Notes: a model not told the origin generated them from the sequence alone. A DNA stretch of 64,000 nucleotides from Jutongia huaianensis (GCF_014384985.1 NZ_JACRSX010000004.1:107031-171030); one strand, 5' to 3'; positions 31,054-41,512 are shown, counted from the stretch's first letter. Made by a program: numbers and translations.

Positions 31054-31082
31054 AGTCTAGCATGCTTTTCAAGCATTGTCAA
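31054..31082 (-). promoter_or_regulatory. Promoter of the tyrS T-box transcript
   Basis: TTGACA and TAGACT on the minus strand are exactly 17 nt apart, giving a start near 31047, just before the T-box stem I. Confidence 0.65.
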
Positions 31083-31133
31083 ACTGTTCTTTTCTATGTC
31101 CGGTTTGTACCGGATACTTCTTCCACTTCCCGC

Positions 31134-34100
31134 TTAATCCAGTGGGAATACATATGTGGTATCCAGATCACCTTCATAATAGAGATGCAGATAGGTAAGT
31201 GCTGACCTCCTACGGTTTGCAATATCAAAACGCACCCATCTGGTCTTTGCATTCGTATGATCTGCTGTGTTGTTTATAAAGTTATCCTTTGCATAGAAGT
31301 AATACTGCACCTTGTCTCTCAGGAAGTTATTTTCCTTTACCGTGAAGGTATGATCCTTCGATGCTTCATACTCCCGCAGCTCTTTGTTGCCATCTTTATC
31401 TGTCGTTTCCTGATAAATCTTATCTATATAACTGATGGTTGACTCAGCCTTTGTTCCAATATCCGCAGAGGATCCCATCACCAGAGAGATCTTGAAGGAG
31501 TTAACATTCAGACAGTCTGTTGCGTTGGTATACGGCGTAAACCAAATACGATGGGTTACATTCTTTGGTATAAAGCTGATCGGCTGTGTATTATAGGTTG
31601 GCTTTAAATCGTCATCAGACTCCTTCTCACCAATATCCTCACCCGGTTCATAATCTGCATCTGAGCCCGAGCCGGATGTTCCACCACCACTCTTCTTGTA
31701 ATCCTCAAAATGCTGCATATTCTCAAAGATACCAACAGTATATACCTTACAATTGCCATCCCAGCTGAATACATTTAAGAATGATAAATCATTCGTTGTT
31801 CCATAGAAATCTTTTAACTCTCCCAATGTCATAGAGAACGTCTGTGTCTTACCCGGTAAATACTTAAACTTATTATACTCCTTATTTACCAGTGTGATAG
31901 CATTGGTTCCTTCATTTGTCGGTTCATAAGAGTAGTCAATCACTAACAGATCACTGTCTTTCCATCCCTTAAAGTCATCTGCATTCTCCGACATAACCTG
32001 CCACCACTGTTTTCCCTCTTTATTGTACAGGAAAATCTTTGGATCCTTTGTTGGTACCGGTGTCGGTGTTGGAGCCTTCGTTGGCTCAGGGGTTGCTTCC
32101 CCATCTTCTCCTCCGGTTGATCCGCCAGACGGAACCGGCGTAGCTGCCGCTGATGGTGCCGGTGTAATTGCCGTAGCGTTTGCATCATAATCCTTATACT
32201 TGCTGCCTGACGGTTTCAATGATCCGCTATAAATAGTCATATCAAGACCATCGGAAGATTTCTTTGTATCTCCTGCCTTAAGATCATAATATGAACTGGT
32301 TACTTCGTTGATCGTCAAATCCTTATAATCTTTGTTAACGGATTTCCCTTCATCCACAACAACATTCGGAGAAGCCATGGTTCCACTCAATGTGTTAATA
32401 AAAAGCTTCATTTCCATATCATCTGATACATTTTCCAGATCGATCAGATCATAGGTCACATTCTGTACGGTATACAGATAATAGTTATTCGATGCGTCTC
32501 TTGGAGAAATACCATACTCGGAGTCATCCCCCTCGCCTGCTGCTCCAAGGGAATACCATACAACCAGACCGCTGTTTTCCATATTTAACTGATAGTCCTG
32601 TGCTGCTGTCGATGCAATCTTTAAAGACTGATCAATAGTATATGGATATGTCGTAATACGTCCTTTATTGTTTCGGTTCGCATTGGTATCCTTCTTTGCC
32701 TTATCACCGTAATCCAGGTTTTTCCAGAGGTCATTGTTATATACCTTATTCTCTCCGGAACCATCCTCCATAACCTTGGCATAACTATACTCAAACTTAT
32801 CCTTATCACCTGGGTATGCCTTGTCATCAAATGGTCTGCTGGCAGCATCCTTGATCGAACCGTAATAAGGATCCTTAGCTGTAAAACGACACATATTCAG
32901 TACATTTTTCAGATTTTCTGCCTTATAATCACTGGTTAATGCCTCTCCGGTAAATACAACCGTGACACCATCCTTTGTTGCCTTGTTGGTCAGGTAATTA
33001 TCTGCAGCCACATAATCCGCATCACTGCTGCCGGTCAGTTCAGAACCACAACTGATCACATAGCAGTTATATTCATCACCTGTCGTCGCATTGCCCAACG
33101 TGCCCGCCTTTACCTGCGCCACAAAATCCGTGAGACTGATCGTGGTTACCGTAATCGCAAAGTCCTTCATAATATCCTTATCTGTGGCATATTTAGCAAA
33201 CAGGCTGCCGGAATTGCTCAATTCATTTTCCAGATTTGCCTGTGTTGACATCTGGGCATCTGCCACTACCTGAAGAACCTTGATCTCGCTCTGCGCTTTC
33301 GCCAGATTTGGACGCTCATAACGGGACACACCGGTTACGGACTGATAATTTTCCTTATTACTTGTATTGTAGAGTACAAACTTCCAGCTAATAGCACCGG
33401 ATTTCTTATTTTTGTTCAGATATAACCGGCTGTTATTACTGAAATCATAGCTGTAATTCTGTACTGCCGGTACCTGGATCGGCTCGCCTGCCTTATTGGT
33501 GTATGGCTTACCGGAAGAATCCTTTGTATCCTCTCCACGGTATGTATATACTACTCCCGAATCATTGGCATATGTATCTTCCACTAATTCATCCTTGGAA
33601 ATAATGCCATCTCCATTGAGATCAATGTAAAGACGTAAACCATACTTGTTATCATCCGACTGATCCCCGATCATAAAGCTGAAATCCAGAGTGGATCCGG
33701 CTAAAGACTGTAAAGGCGCAGTCGTTCCGCTTGCATTCTTATCCTCATCGCTTACACCGGCATCAGAATAATACTGCACCGGCGTAGAGACAATCTTACT
33801 GTAAAGACCTACATAATCCTTATATGCCGTGGTCATCTCCTTATATTTCTTTGATGTTAATCCTGTCTTCACACGGGTTGGGAACGAAAATCCCTTATTC
33901 ATATAGCTCAGGCAGTTCTTTGACAGGAATTTAGATGACAGCTGGGACAAAGATGTCACATTAGCGTATTGAAACTCTGTAACACCCTTGTTCGGACTCT
34001 TAACACTTGTCAGGAGCTTATGCATCTGTGAAGACTTATCTACTGCTGTCAGATAGTTCTCCTCATAGTCCTTTGTAATATCCCCACTGGAATTCCACTG

Positions 34101-36449
34101 GAAAGTTGCCAGTGTATCGGCAAGGATCAAGGCATTACCACCCTCCGCAAATGCTTTCAGTTCCTTTTTCTTTATTTCCGTAATGTCATTACCGGAAGAA
34201 TGAAGTTCTCCTGCTTTGTCACCGACATGAAGATATACATATCCCTCCAAAAGCGAACTGTTACGTTTTACAATGGTCTTTTCTTTTCCGGATACCGTTT
34301 TCTTCTTTGTATTGAATTTACCGATATTATCACCAATATAGATCAAGTCATAATATCCGTTGAGATCTCTCTTGAGACCATTAAACTCTGCTGTGGTCAT
34401 ATGGTCTACTTCAATCTCTCCCTTAAACTTCGATGCCGGGAGATATTTTCCTGTCAGGAAACGCTCAGACATTGTAAACTCTGAACAAGGCTCAATCTCC
34501 AGTACATGCATCTTGTTTTTATCACGAGTTCCTACATCATCATCATCCTGACCATGACGCTTATACTGCAGCAGATAATGAACCATCTGTGCCGGGGTCA
34601 GCTCATCCAGCTTTTTTCCATATTCCTTTTCAAACCAGTCAAATGCCTCCTGCGTCTCATCCGTCCTTTTGATGGAAGCATTGTTAAATCCCTGAGATAA
34701 CAGCGTATCTGAATTATAGATAAACGTTGCTCCATGCAGGGATGGACGAGGATAATTCAGATAAGCTCCTCCATAATGAGAAATGTCATACCGCTCAATC
34801 TGCTCATCCGAAATATTGGTATCATTTACCTTTTCCGTGATTGGAAGGAAAGCGTCCACGCTCCAGTACTCCTGTGCGTCCGTACCATTCTGTGGAGAAC
34901 AGTAGGAAACATTCTTTGCCGCATCCTCTGTGATCACAGGCTGCCCATTATCTCTCTTGGTCTGGAAGAAATAATCATAGAAGTTTTCCTGATCCATCAG
35001 GAAGTTCATCAGCATAAATTTGTACAACCCACTGTTGGTCGCTCCGGTCTTATAATCAACACCTCCCACTTCCATATCTGTATAGTCCAGATGATTGTGG
35101 GTCACATCCTTCCATGTTGATCCATATATATCCTTACTTAGTCCATTCAGATTATCAAGTGCCGTAACGGAGAAAAGCAGTGGCGCAAAGCCATATCCCT
35201 CCGGCGAAGATCCGTCATATTCATCCAGCTGATTGATCTTGAAGAACATCTTCTTTGCAACATTCCAACCCCAGTCATTATCTGAGGTAAACTTAATATC
35301 TGTCACCTTACTCTGTGCGCTGCTGTCATCCTTATAAAATGACTCACCAGATTCATCCTTAATTTTATGATACTGATTATAATCGGTATTTTTCCACCAA
35401 TCGGAATAAACTCCGATCGACTGTCCCTGATGAATATAGATCAGATCGGCATAGTCGATCCACTCCGGATGCTTCATCAGCTCCTGAGGCTCGATGGTCT
35501 TAACCGCCAGCTTCAGATCAAGGATCGCTGCCTCGGATTTATCATCCAGATCCAGAGAAGTACGTGCAAAGTCATTCATATTTACAACATGACCCTTGAA
35601 TGCACTGCCGGACCAGCCGCCTTCTCCGCCACCACCGACTTTAATATAATAATAATCAGTATCTGTTCGTGTCGTATACTCTCTGTCACCCGGATCATAT
35701 TCGATCACTCCGTCAGCAGAAGCCTGATATTTATTCTCATTTCTTGCATAACGGTTAAAATCAGATTCTGAAATTGTTCTTCCCTCTCCATTTGCCAGAG
35801 TAACCCAGAGGAAATCACCCGTTCCGTCTTCTACCTTACGGAATACCGGACGGTACGCCGGCTGGTCTTTACCATTTTCATCCTTGGCATAGAACATTCC
35901 TGTAGTATCTGCTTCATAGTGATCAATAACAAAATCACCCGGCTTACCGTTTCCTACCTTTTCATAATATCCTTTTACTGTAATCTGTTTTGACTTCTCG
36001 TTAGTCCACTCATCATCATCCCAGCAGGTCTCATCTACCTGGCCGTCTCCATTGGCATCTCTACGGTACTCATCAGCAAATACTGTTGTTGCCACGGAAC
36101 GTGTCCGGTCTACAGATGCACCATACAGAGATGGATCATTCTTCGTGAAATCAATCGGCTCGCAGCCGGTGATCAGATAACCTATCTCCGCCTGTCCATA
36201 ATATGGAACAATCTCCAGGATCAGAAACGGATTATCCTTATCCCCCGCTTCCTGATTACAGTTCACCTTGCCGCTCTCACACATAGCATTATATTCTTCC
36301 AGTGTGTTTACAACCGCTTTGTTCTCTGTGCTTCCCGCATGAACCACAAACTTATGATACCCGAAATATCCACCGAATACCAACGCACACATCAAGACAA
36401 GTGCCGCCGCAAGCTTTCCTTTCGATAAATTTCTTAAACTTCTTTTCAT
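31134..36449 (-). CDS. Giant secreted DUF5057-like protein of the type IV pilus locus (candidate tip or adhesin)
   Basis: The 1771-residue protein has a basic N-terminus and one hydrophobic helix (LAAALVLMCALVFGGYFGYH), so it is exported or anchored. Early sequence contains FLILEIVPYYGQAEIGYLIT, which resembles DUF5057 proteins of Lachnospiraceae. Calcium-loop-like motifs DANGDGQVDE and DLNGDGIISKDE are present. A Pro/Thr/Lys linker (TPEPTKAPTPTPVPTKDP) lies near residue 1480, followed by a C-terminal domain of about 290 residues. It has no LPxTG motif and no prepilin cleavage site. GGAGG sits 8 nt before the ATG at 36449. It is the last gene after three pseudopilins. An adhesin or tip role is inferred from position and size. 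Confidence 0.7.
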   Translation of the reverse strand: MKRSLRNLSKGKLAAALVLMCALVFGGYFGYHKFVVHAGSTENKAVVNTLEEYNAMCESGKVNCNQEAGDKDNPFLILEIVPYYGQAEIGYLITGCEPIDFTKNDPSLYGASVDRTRSVATTVFADEYRRDANGDGQVDETCWDDDEWTNEKSKQITVKGYYEKVGNGKPGDFVIDHYEADTTGMFYAKDENGKDQPAYRPVFRKVEDGTGDFLWVTLANGEGRTISESDFNRYARNENKYQASADGVIEYDPGDREYTTRTDTDYYYIKVGGGGEGGWSGSAFKGHVVNMNDFARTSLDLDDKSEAAILDLKLAVKTIEPQELMKHPEWIDYADLIYIHQGQSIGVYSDWWKNTDYNQYHKIKDESGESFYKDDSSAQSKVTDIKFTSDNDWGWNVAKKMFFKINQLDEYDGSSPEGYGFAPLLFSVTALDNLNGLSKDIYGSTWKDVTHNHLDYTDMEVGGVDYKTGATNSGLYKFMLMNFLMDQENFYDYFFQTKRDNGQPVITEDAAKNVSYCSPQNGTDAQEYWSVDAFLPITEKVNDTNISDEQIERYDISHYGGAYLNYPRPSLHGATFIYNSDTLLSQGFNNASIKRTDETQEAFDWFEKEYGKKLDELTPAQMVHYLLQYKRHGQDDDDVGTRDKNKMHVLEIEPCSEFTMSERFLTGKYLPASKFKGEIEVDHMTTAEFNGLKRDLNGYYDLIYIGDNIGKFNTKKKTVSGKEKTIVKRNSSLLEGYVYLHVGDKAGELHSSGNDITEIKKKELKAFAEGGNALILADTLATFQWNSSGDITKDYEENYLTAVDKSSQMHKLLTSVKSPNKGVTEFQYANVTSLSQLSSKFLSKNCLSYMNKGFSFPTRVKTGLTSKKYKEMTTAYKDYVGLYSKIVSTPVQYYSDAGVSDEDKNASGTTAPLQSLAGSTLDFSFMIGDQSDDNKYGLRLYIDLNGDGIISKDELVEDTYANDSGVVYTYRGEDTKDSSGKPYTNKAGEPIQVPAVQNYSYDFSNNSRLYLNKNKKSGAISWKFVLYNTSNKENYQSVTGVSRYERPNLAKAQSEIKVLQVVADAQMSTQANLENELSNSGSLFAKYATDKDIMKDFAITVTTISLTDFVAQVKAGTLGNATTGDEYNCYVISCGSELTGSSDADYVAADNYLTNKATKDGVTVVFTGEALTSDYKAENLKNVLNMCRFTAKDPYYGSIKDAASRPFDDKAYPGDKDKFEYSYAKVMEDGSGENKVYNNDLWKNLDYGDKAKKDTNANRNNKGRITTYPYTIDQSLKIASTAAQDYQLNMENSGLVVWYSLGAAGEGDDSEYGISPRDASNNYYLYTVQNVTYDLIDLENVSDDMEMKLFINTLSGTMASPNVVVDEGKSVNKDYKDLTINEVTSSYYDLKAGDTKKSSDGLDMTIYSGSLKPSGSKYKDYDANATAITPAPSAAATPVPSGGSTGGEDGEATPEPTKAPTPTPVPTKDPKIFLYNKEGKQWWQVMSENADDFKGWKDSDLLVIDYSYEPTNEGTNAITLVNKEYNKFKYLPGKTQTFSMTLGELKDFYGTTNDLSFLNVFSWDGNCKVYTVGIFENMQHFEDYKKSGGGTSGSGSDADYEPGEDIGEKESDDDLKPTYNTQPISFIPKNVTHRIWFTPYTNATDCLNVNSFKISLVMGSSADIGTKAESTISYIDKIYQETTDKDGNKELREYEASKDHTFTVKENNFLRDKVQYYFYAKDNFINNTADHTNAKTRWVRFDIANRRRSALTYLHLYYEGDLDTTYVFPLD

Positions 36450-36530
36450 AGATACAGCCTCCATTTCCACGGCTTCACACCGCAAACCGATCTTCTTATT
36501 TCATTATAACGTCCAAGGGCAGCCTACCCA

Positions 36531-37121
36531 TTACGGATAGACTACCAGACCATTTCGTATCTTTGTTGTCTCGTCAATCTTGTAAGTCTTTTTACCGGAT
36601 TTCATTGCAAAAGAAACCGTGACATTACTTCCCTTTATGTCCACCTTGAAGTCATTAACATAATCAGATAAAAGCTCCTCCGGCTGACAATTCAAGCCAC
36701 CACGGCTTGCCGGAAGTGCTGCATCGCTTTTATGCTCCTCCAGATACAGCTTTTGACCATCAAATTTGATGATCTTCAGATCCGTCACATTTTTGACCTG
36801 TACATACTCCGGAGCTGCACTTGCAGCCCCCGAAGGTGCCGGCGTTGCAGTCTTTTTGCAGTCTATCTGATACAGAATCAATGCGTTATTTACATCATCA
36901 TACTTTACACAGTTTGACTCCATAATCATTGTATTTAACTGTGCCATCAACGTCTGGGATTCCATCTGCAGATCAAGCTCTGCTTTTGTGTTGGAATAAC
37001 TCCGGCTGCCTGACTGCATCAGAAGTGTGATTGCACCTCCGACGATTGCCAGAATCGCCATAGAAATAATCAATTCCACGAGAGTATAACCTCTCTTATC
37101 TTTCCAGTTCAGAACAATCAC
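36531..37121 (-). CDS. Type IV pseudopilin (PilW/PilJ-like)
   Basis: The class III signal reads WKDKRG^YTLVELIISMAILA: a basic leader, Gly before the cut, Glu at position +5 and a hydrophobic helix. The mature residue 1 is Tyr rather than the usual Phe. The rest (about 180 residues) is a small beta-rich domain with two Cys. Only 4 nt follow the upstream stop. No ATG exists in frame: the GTG given as start lies inside the GGGAGG ribosome site, while a CTG at 37112 is 8 nt from it, so the true start is unsettled. Confidence 0.8.
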   Translation of the reverse strand: MIVLNWKDKRGYTLVELIISMAILAIVGGAITLLMQSGSRSYSNTKAELDLQMESQTLMAQLNTMIMESNCVKYDDVNNALILYQIDCKKTATPAPSGAASAAPEYVQVKNVTDLKIIKFDGQKLYLEEHKSDAALPASRGGLNCQPEELLSDYVNDFKVDIKGSNVTVSFAMKSGKKTYKIDETTKIRNGLVVYP

Positions 37122-37127
37122 CTCCCA

Positions 37128-37730
37128 TCAACTTTCTTTTATAAAGTGCTTTCCTGTTGTTTTGACCAGCTGGATCGTAAACTTCTCCTTGCCGGACAAT
37201 TCAATCGTACTGTAAAATGGCATTTCTGTCATTGCCTTACCGGCAGTCACCGTTCCGTTATTGCTGTAGATAAAGGAACCGGTACCTTTGGAATAACCAA
37301 TCTTCAGCATATTATTTTCATCCAAGGTTGTTACCGATGCTCCTGCATCAGAACCTTTAATGGTTACTGAGCTGTCGCAAAGCTTTGTCTGTGAAACATT
37401 GCCCGCTGTAATCGCTGCATTCAGATCCAGTCGTTTCTTATAACCATCCGGCACACCATCTCCATCGGAATCTGTCGTATCACTCGCCATAGAACTATAA
37501 ATCCCATCTGAAGTACGATAAATGTAGAGATATGTCACACCTTTTTTAGTCATGGTGGCTGTCTGAATTTTTGTAATCTGATTATTTAACTTTGCAGATG
37601 CCTTTTTGGTCTTACCGACATTGATATAAGCCAAACCACCAATGATCGCCCCTGCAAATACAGCCATGATCGCCATGGTTATGATCAGCTCGATCAGGGA
37701 AAAGCCCCGCTTATCCTCTCTGATATTCAT
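37128..37730 (-). CDS. Type IV prepilin-like protein
   Basis: The N-terminus DKRG^FSLIELIITMAIMAVF is a typical prepilin signal with Glu at +5. The remaining region of about 170 residues is polar with one Cys, and contains DTTDSDGDGVPDG, a thrombospondin-3-like calcium motif. The ATG at 37730 has GGGAGGTG 6 nt upstream; the frame extends to a GTG at 37739 but that codon lacks a site. It lies between the PilX-like giant and the PilW-like gene with gaps under 20 nt. Confidence 0.85.
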   Translation of the reverse strand: MNIREDKRGFSLIELIITMAIMAVFAGAIIGGLAYINVGKTKKASAKLNNQITKIQTATMTKKGVTYLYIYRTSDGIYSSMASDTTDSDGDGVPDGYKKRLDLNAAITAGNVSQTKLCDSSVTIKGSDAGASVTTLDENNMLKIGYSKGTGSFIYSNNGTVTAGKAMTEMPFYSTIELSGKEKFTIQLVKTTGKHFIKES

Positions 37731-37748
37731 CACCTTCACCTCCCTGCA

Positions 37749-40295
37749 TTAACCATTCTTCTTCCAGTTTTCATAGCTTACATTATTGGTATTGGAACTG
37801 CTTCCATCATTACCAATCGCTGCTTCTACAGACTTTCTGAAGTACTCCTGCATCAAATTATAGAACACAGGCTTTGCCTGCTTCTTGTCATATTCAAACA
37901 GCTTCTCAATTGCTTCCGAATCGGAATTCACTGTTGTGGATGCCGCTGCCAGCTCCACATCATTTCCTGAAATGATCAGACCGTTAAAGGAATTTGCATC
38001 ACTTCCCAGAACCGTTACCTTTCCTTTGGCAAGGATAAAGCAAGGATCGCTGAGAGAGCATCCCGCCTGATTGGTATAATCATTCGGCCAGGTCACATCT
38101 CCATCTGAAATAATGTAACCACATTGAACCGTGTTTCCATTCTCTCTTGTGATCGGATAATGACCGATCTTCGTTCCCACCGGAATATCATTTACCTTTA
38201 CCAATGTGTTGAAAAGATTGGTAGAATCACTCTTACCACTCTTTGACAGATCACCTGTCTCATAAAGTCTCCAATTGGAACTATTGGCTGCTGTCTCGTA
38301 ATCATCTACCAGCGCAAGCTGCTTTGACATATACAGCTTACTGCTCTCCTTTGCAAACTGCAGGAAACTGTTGGATGGAGTCTGTAACGTGTTTTCCAGC
38401 CTCAATGCAATCTTTCCTTTTCCGTTTACATCCTTCTGTGTATTATCACTGTACATAATATTACCGGAGGAAAGAATATATCCTACTTTGTTTCCGGCAA
38501 AGGACGGAAGCTGAATACCAATAGTATCTACATATGTCTTATTAACAGTATCATAAATGGTCTGCTGCGCACTCTGATTGTAAAACAGATCAAAGAAGCG
38601 GCTTGCTGCTTTTGAATCCACAAAACTCAGGTAAAAATAATGAATGTCATCAGCGCTTACATTCTTATCTTTACGGGAATACAGCTTTAACGGCTGTGCG
38701 GCGTCAAGCTCACCATCCGTGATCATTTTTAATACATCAAACTGCTTTGTACCGTCTGCATTATCAGGAATTCCGATACGTTCCTCATAGGAAAGATAAT
38801 CGAAAAGATATTGCACATCTCCCGTACCATCAGAGGAAGGGACAGCAAAATAATAACACGGTCTTCCCTTTTGACTGTCGGTATCAAACGTTCCCTTTCC
38901 CGGCACACTTGTTGCGTGTACACAGCCCGGGTTCGCATTTTCCAATGCATCCACACGTTTTACAAATCCATCTGTCGCTCCGGAACCGGAGGAAGTTACT
39001 GCTCCCACGAAATAAGAGAGCTGACCACTCTTTACTGCCAAAGATTCTCCAAGTTCAATGTCCGGATTGTTCAACGGTTTTACATCATTGGCATATGTAG
39101 TCTTTTTAGAAATAAAAGTACGTCCCGCCAGTACCAGTTCTGAAAGACCTGTCATCAGAAGATCATCATCATGACCGTTAATGGATATGGAACTACTGTA
39201 CTCTGCTTTTGTAGATAATTTCTTTGGTGCCGGTGAAACAACGACATTAGAATAGTTATCTACAAAGTTATAACCATAATATTTTCCCTTTAAGGTGACG
39301 CTGTCATCATCACCTGCAATCTCCATATCGTCAGCAATATAAGAAGTTGCATTAATATTTACTTCATTACCACCGGCTCCCGTACTGCTGTTGGAGGTCA
39401 GAATATTTTCTGCCCAAAGCTCGGCATTCTTATCACTGGATGCACTTTTTCCAATCTCAAGAGCACTGCCTCCGGAAACAGACACATCACCTCTTGTAAT
39501 GATCTGATCCGCATTGATCTTTAATTTTGCGCCGCCACTAATGACAATACCCGCCTTGGTATCCTCCTTTGTTGCATCACGTTCTACCGTACCGGCATAC
39601 ATATTACCGTTAACCTTTGCAAAAATAGATCCATTATCTGCAAGGATCTGGTTGTCTGCAAGAATGGCATAATTGAGATACTCGGAATGGGCCTCTGTGC
39701 TGACTGTCGGCACCTCAATACGAATATCAGTCGTTAATGTCGTCTCATAATCCTTCTGGGTGTCATGCTCCTTAATAACCTTTACATCCTTCAGGATCAG
39801 TGCATCTCCATCCAGTACCAGATTTCCCTTTGTAATACCATTGGAATCTGCCGGATGACGAATATAACTTTTGGCCTGCTCATCCGTCAGATAACTTTCC
39901 AATACACTGTCCAGATACTGATATGACGTGATATTCGGATCATATGCCGTTCCTCCCGTCAGTTTACTGACCATATCTGTCAAAAAGTCCTTAATATATT
40001 TGTTATCCAAAGAATTCCCTGATGATGTCAGGGAAGCATTATACTCACCCAATGCCTTTTCATACGCACTTGCGGATGCTGCGGAAGATTCATTCTGAAT
40101 CCCTGCCGCAATGGCATCTAAAATCGAATCCGTCTGATAAAAGTTCTCCTGTGTTGCTTTCTGTGAACTTTTCAGATAGATATTCGTGATCGTCGTGGTA
40201 ATAACCGCTCCTGCAAGCAAAATCAGAAATGACATGCAGATCATTACTAAAACAAGGGACGAACCACTTTTGTCTTTTAAAAATCGTTTCATCAT
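37749..40295 (-). CDS. Large PilX-like pilus assembly protein
   Basis: This 848-residue protein starts KRFLKDKSGSSLVLVMICMS, a short basic leader and hydrophobic helix resembling PilX-type minor pilins, but without Glu at +5. Residues 60-200 are helical. The middle (about 230-330) is rich in short Gly/Asn/Ser strands such as ISGGAKLKINADQIITRGDV, suggesting a beta-helix. The C-terminal part includes GLIISGNDVELAAASTTV. It is far larger than ordinary PilX (about 160-200 residues). GGAGAG precedes the ATG. Placement between pseudopilins suggests a minor pilin or initiation-complex part. Confidence 0.72.
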   Translation of the reverse strand: MMKRFLKDKSGSSLVLVMICMSFLILLAGAVITTTITNIYLKSSQKATQENFYQTDSILDAIAAGIQNESSAASASAYEKALGEYNASLTSSGNSLDNKYIKDFLTDMVSKLTGGTAYDPNITSYQYLDSVLESYLTDEQAKSYIRHPADSNGITKGNLVLDGDALILKDVKVIKEHDTQKDYETTLTTDIRIEVPTVSTEAHSEYLNYAILADNQILADNGSIFAKVNGNMYAGTVERDATKEDTKAGIVISGGAKLKINADQIITRGDVSVSGGSALEIGKSASSDKNAELWAENILTSNSSTGAGGNEVNINATSYIADDMEIAGDDDSVTLKGKYYGYNFVDNYSNVVVSPAPKKLSTKAEYSSSISINGHDDDLLMTGLSELVLAGRTFISKKTTYANDVKPLNNPDIELGESLAVKSGQLSYFVGAVTSSGSGATDGFVKRVDALENANPGCVHATSVPGKGTFDTDSQKGRPCYYFAVPSSDGTGDVQYLFDYLSYEERIGIPDNADGTKQFDVLKMITDGELDAAQPLKLYSRKDKNVSADDIHYFYLSFVDSKAASRFFDLFYNQSAQQTIYDTVNKTYVDTIGIQLPSFAGNKVGYILSSGNIMYSDNTQKDVNGKGKIALRLENTLQTPSNSFLQFAKESSKLYMSKQLALVDDYETAANSSNWRLYETGDLSKSGKSDSTNLFNTLVKVNDIPVGTKIGHYPITRENGNTVQCGYIISDGDVTWPNDYTNQAGCSLSDPCFILAKGKVTVLGSDANSFNGLIISGNDVELAAASTTVNSDSEAIEKLFEYDKKQAKPVFYNLMQEYFRKSVEAAIGNDGSSSNTNNVSYENWKKNG

Positions 40296-40309
40296 GATCT
40301 CTCTCCTTC

Positions 40310-41512
40310 CTAATTCTGCACTTTGGAACCATTTACCTGTACAATTCCTGTTTTACTTCCATCCTGACTGTCTACCGTCACTGTGATATCAGCCATTCGA
40401 TTGATAGACTCCGAATGAACCAGTGTATAGTTTCCACTTGGGTCTTTCTGTGCCTTTCCTGCCACCTGATCACCATTTGCATTTAATTCATCCGTATTAT
40501 TCGCCGACAAATTCAAATACAGCTTCTGAACTTTGGTTGCAAACCCGGAACCTAAACTATTGATCGACAATTTATACCCCTGTGGTCTTTCCGTGTATCC
40601 GGCAGGAACACTTTCTCCATGCTTGACACTGTTCTGTGCGATCACAAACAAATTCAGATCATTTGCATTCAACTGGATGGCATTTGCATCATTTGTCTCT
40701 AAAATAATCTGATCCCGCTCATTTACCGGCTGATAAAACAGATAGATATTTTCCAGCTTATTTACATTAATAGAAGCAGACTCCACAACATCCTCATATA
40801 CCGTAGAGGCATCAATGCCTGCCGGATATGAACCGGCTCCTTTATTATATGTATACTTATATTTTACCGATATAATATCATTTCCCGGCTTAGCCGAATC
40901 TTCCTTTGCCGAAATTATAATAGAACAGTCCAAATTCTTCTTTAACTCATCTGCTGACATAGGCGAACCTGATGCCGCCGGAGCCGCAGCATACGCTGCA
41001 GAATGCTTGTTTGCAAAAGCATAGCTTGCAGAAGTCAGGGTCTGACCATGCTCTGATGACATCACATCCTTGCTGCTGTCCATCGTGCCAATAACATATT
41101 TCTCATAATTTTTCGGTATCGCCGTTGCTGCGGGCACCACCTTGCTTAATGGCTGGATCTGCGCTGTTACCTTGAATGAATTTTTGTCTACAGACTTATC
41201 CTGTGTCAGCGTATATGTTCCATTGGCATCCGGCGATGCGGCAACTGTCCAGTCAGGCTGCGCAGAACATACCAGATCAGGATCATCCAGCGAATATGGT
41301 GTGTTTTTAAACTCCTCCAATACATCCTGTGCCAAAACGGAAGCATTCTGCTTCTGTCTGCTTCGTGCATTGTGCTTCGCAGCATCTGTAAAATAACTTA
41401 AAATCGGTATCGTTACAATCGCAAGTATGGCTATTGTCAGAATAAGCTCTACCAAAGTAAAGCCTCGCTGATCCCTCCAATATCCCGTTGCTCTGCACCT
41501 TCTCTCTTTCAT
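40310..41512 (-). CDS. Large type IV pseudopilin (PilV-like)
   Basis: The signal WRDQRG^FTLVELILTIAILAIV is a clear class III prepilin leader with Glu at +5. The mature protein is about 380 residues, twice the usual pilin size. Residues 40-65 (AAKHNARSRQKQNASVLAQD) are the amphipathic helix continuation. The remainder is beta-rich with two Cys. GAGGTGA lies 4 nt before the ATG. The gene follows pilO and precedes the PilX-like gene by 14 nt. Confidence 0.85.
   Translation of the reverse strand: MKERRCRATGYWRDQRGFTLVELILTIAILAIVTIPILSYFTDAAKHNARSRQKQNASVLAQDVLEEFKNTPYSLDDPDLVCSAQPDWTVAASPDANGTYTLTQDKSVDKNSFKVTAQIQPLSKVVPAATAIPKNYEKYVIGTMDSSKDVMSSEHGQTLTSASYAFANKHSAAYAAAPAASGSPMSADELKKNLDCSIIISAKEDSAKPGNDIISVKYKYTYNKGAGSYPAGIDASTVYEDVVESASINVNKLENIYLFYQPVNERDQIILETNDANAIQLNANDLNLFVIAQNSVKHGESVPAGYTERPQGYKLSINSLGSGFATKVQKLYLNLSANNTDELNANGDQVAGKAQKDPSGNYTLVHSESINRMADITVTVDSQDGSKTGIVQVNGSKVQN

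Noticed and set aside
31680..32200. Sortase anchoring of the giant pilus-locus protein
   Set aside because: No LPxTG-like motif or C-terminal hydrophobic tail is present in the protein.
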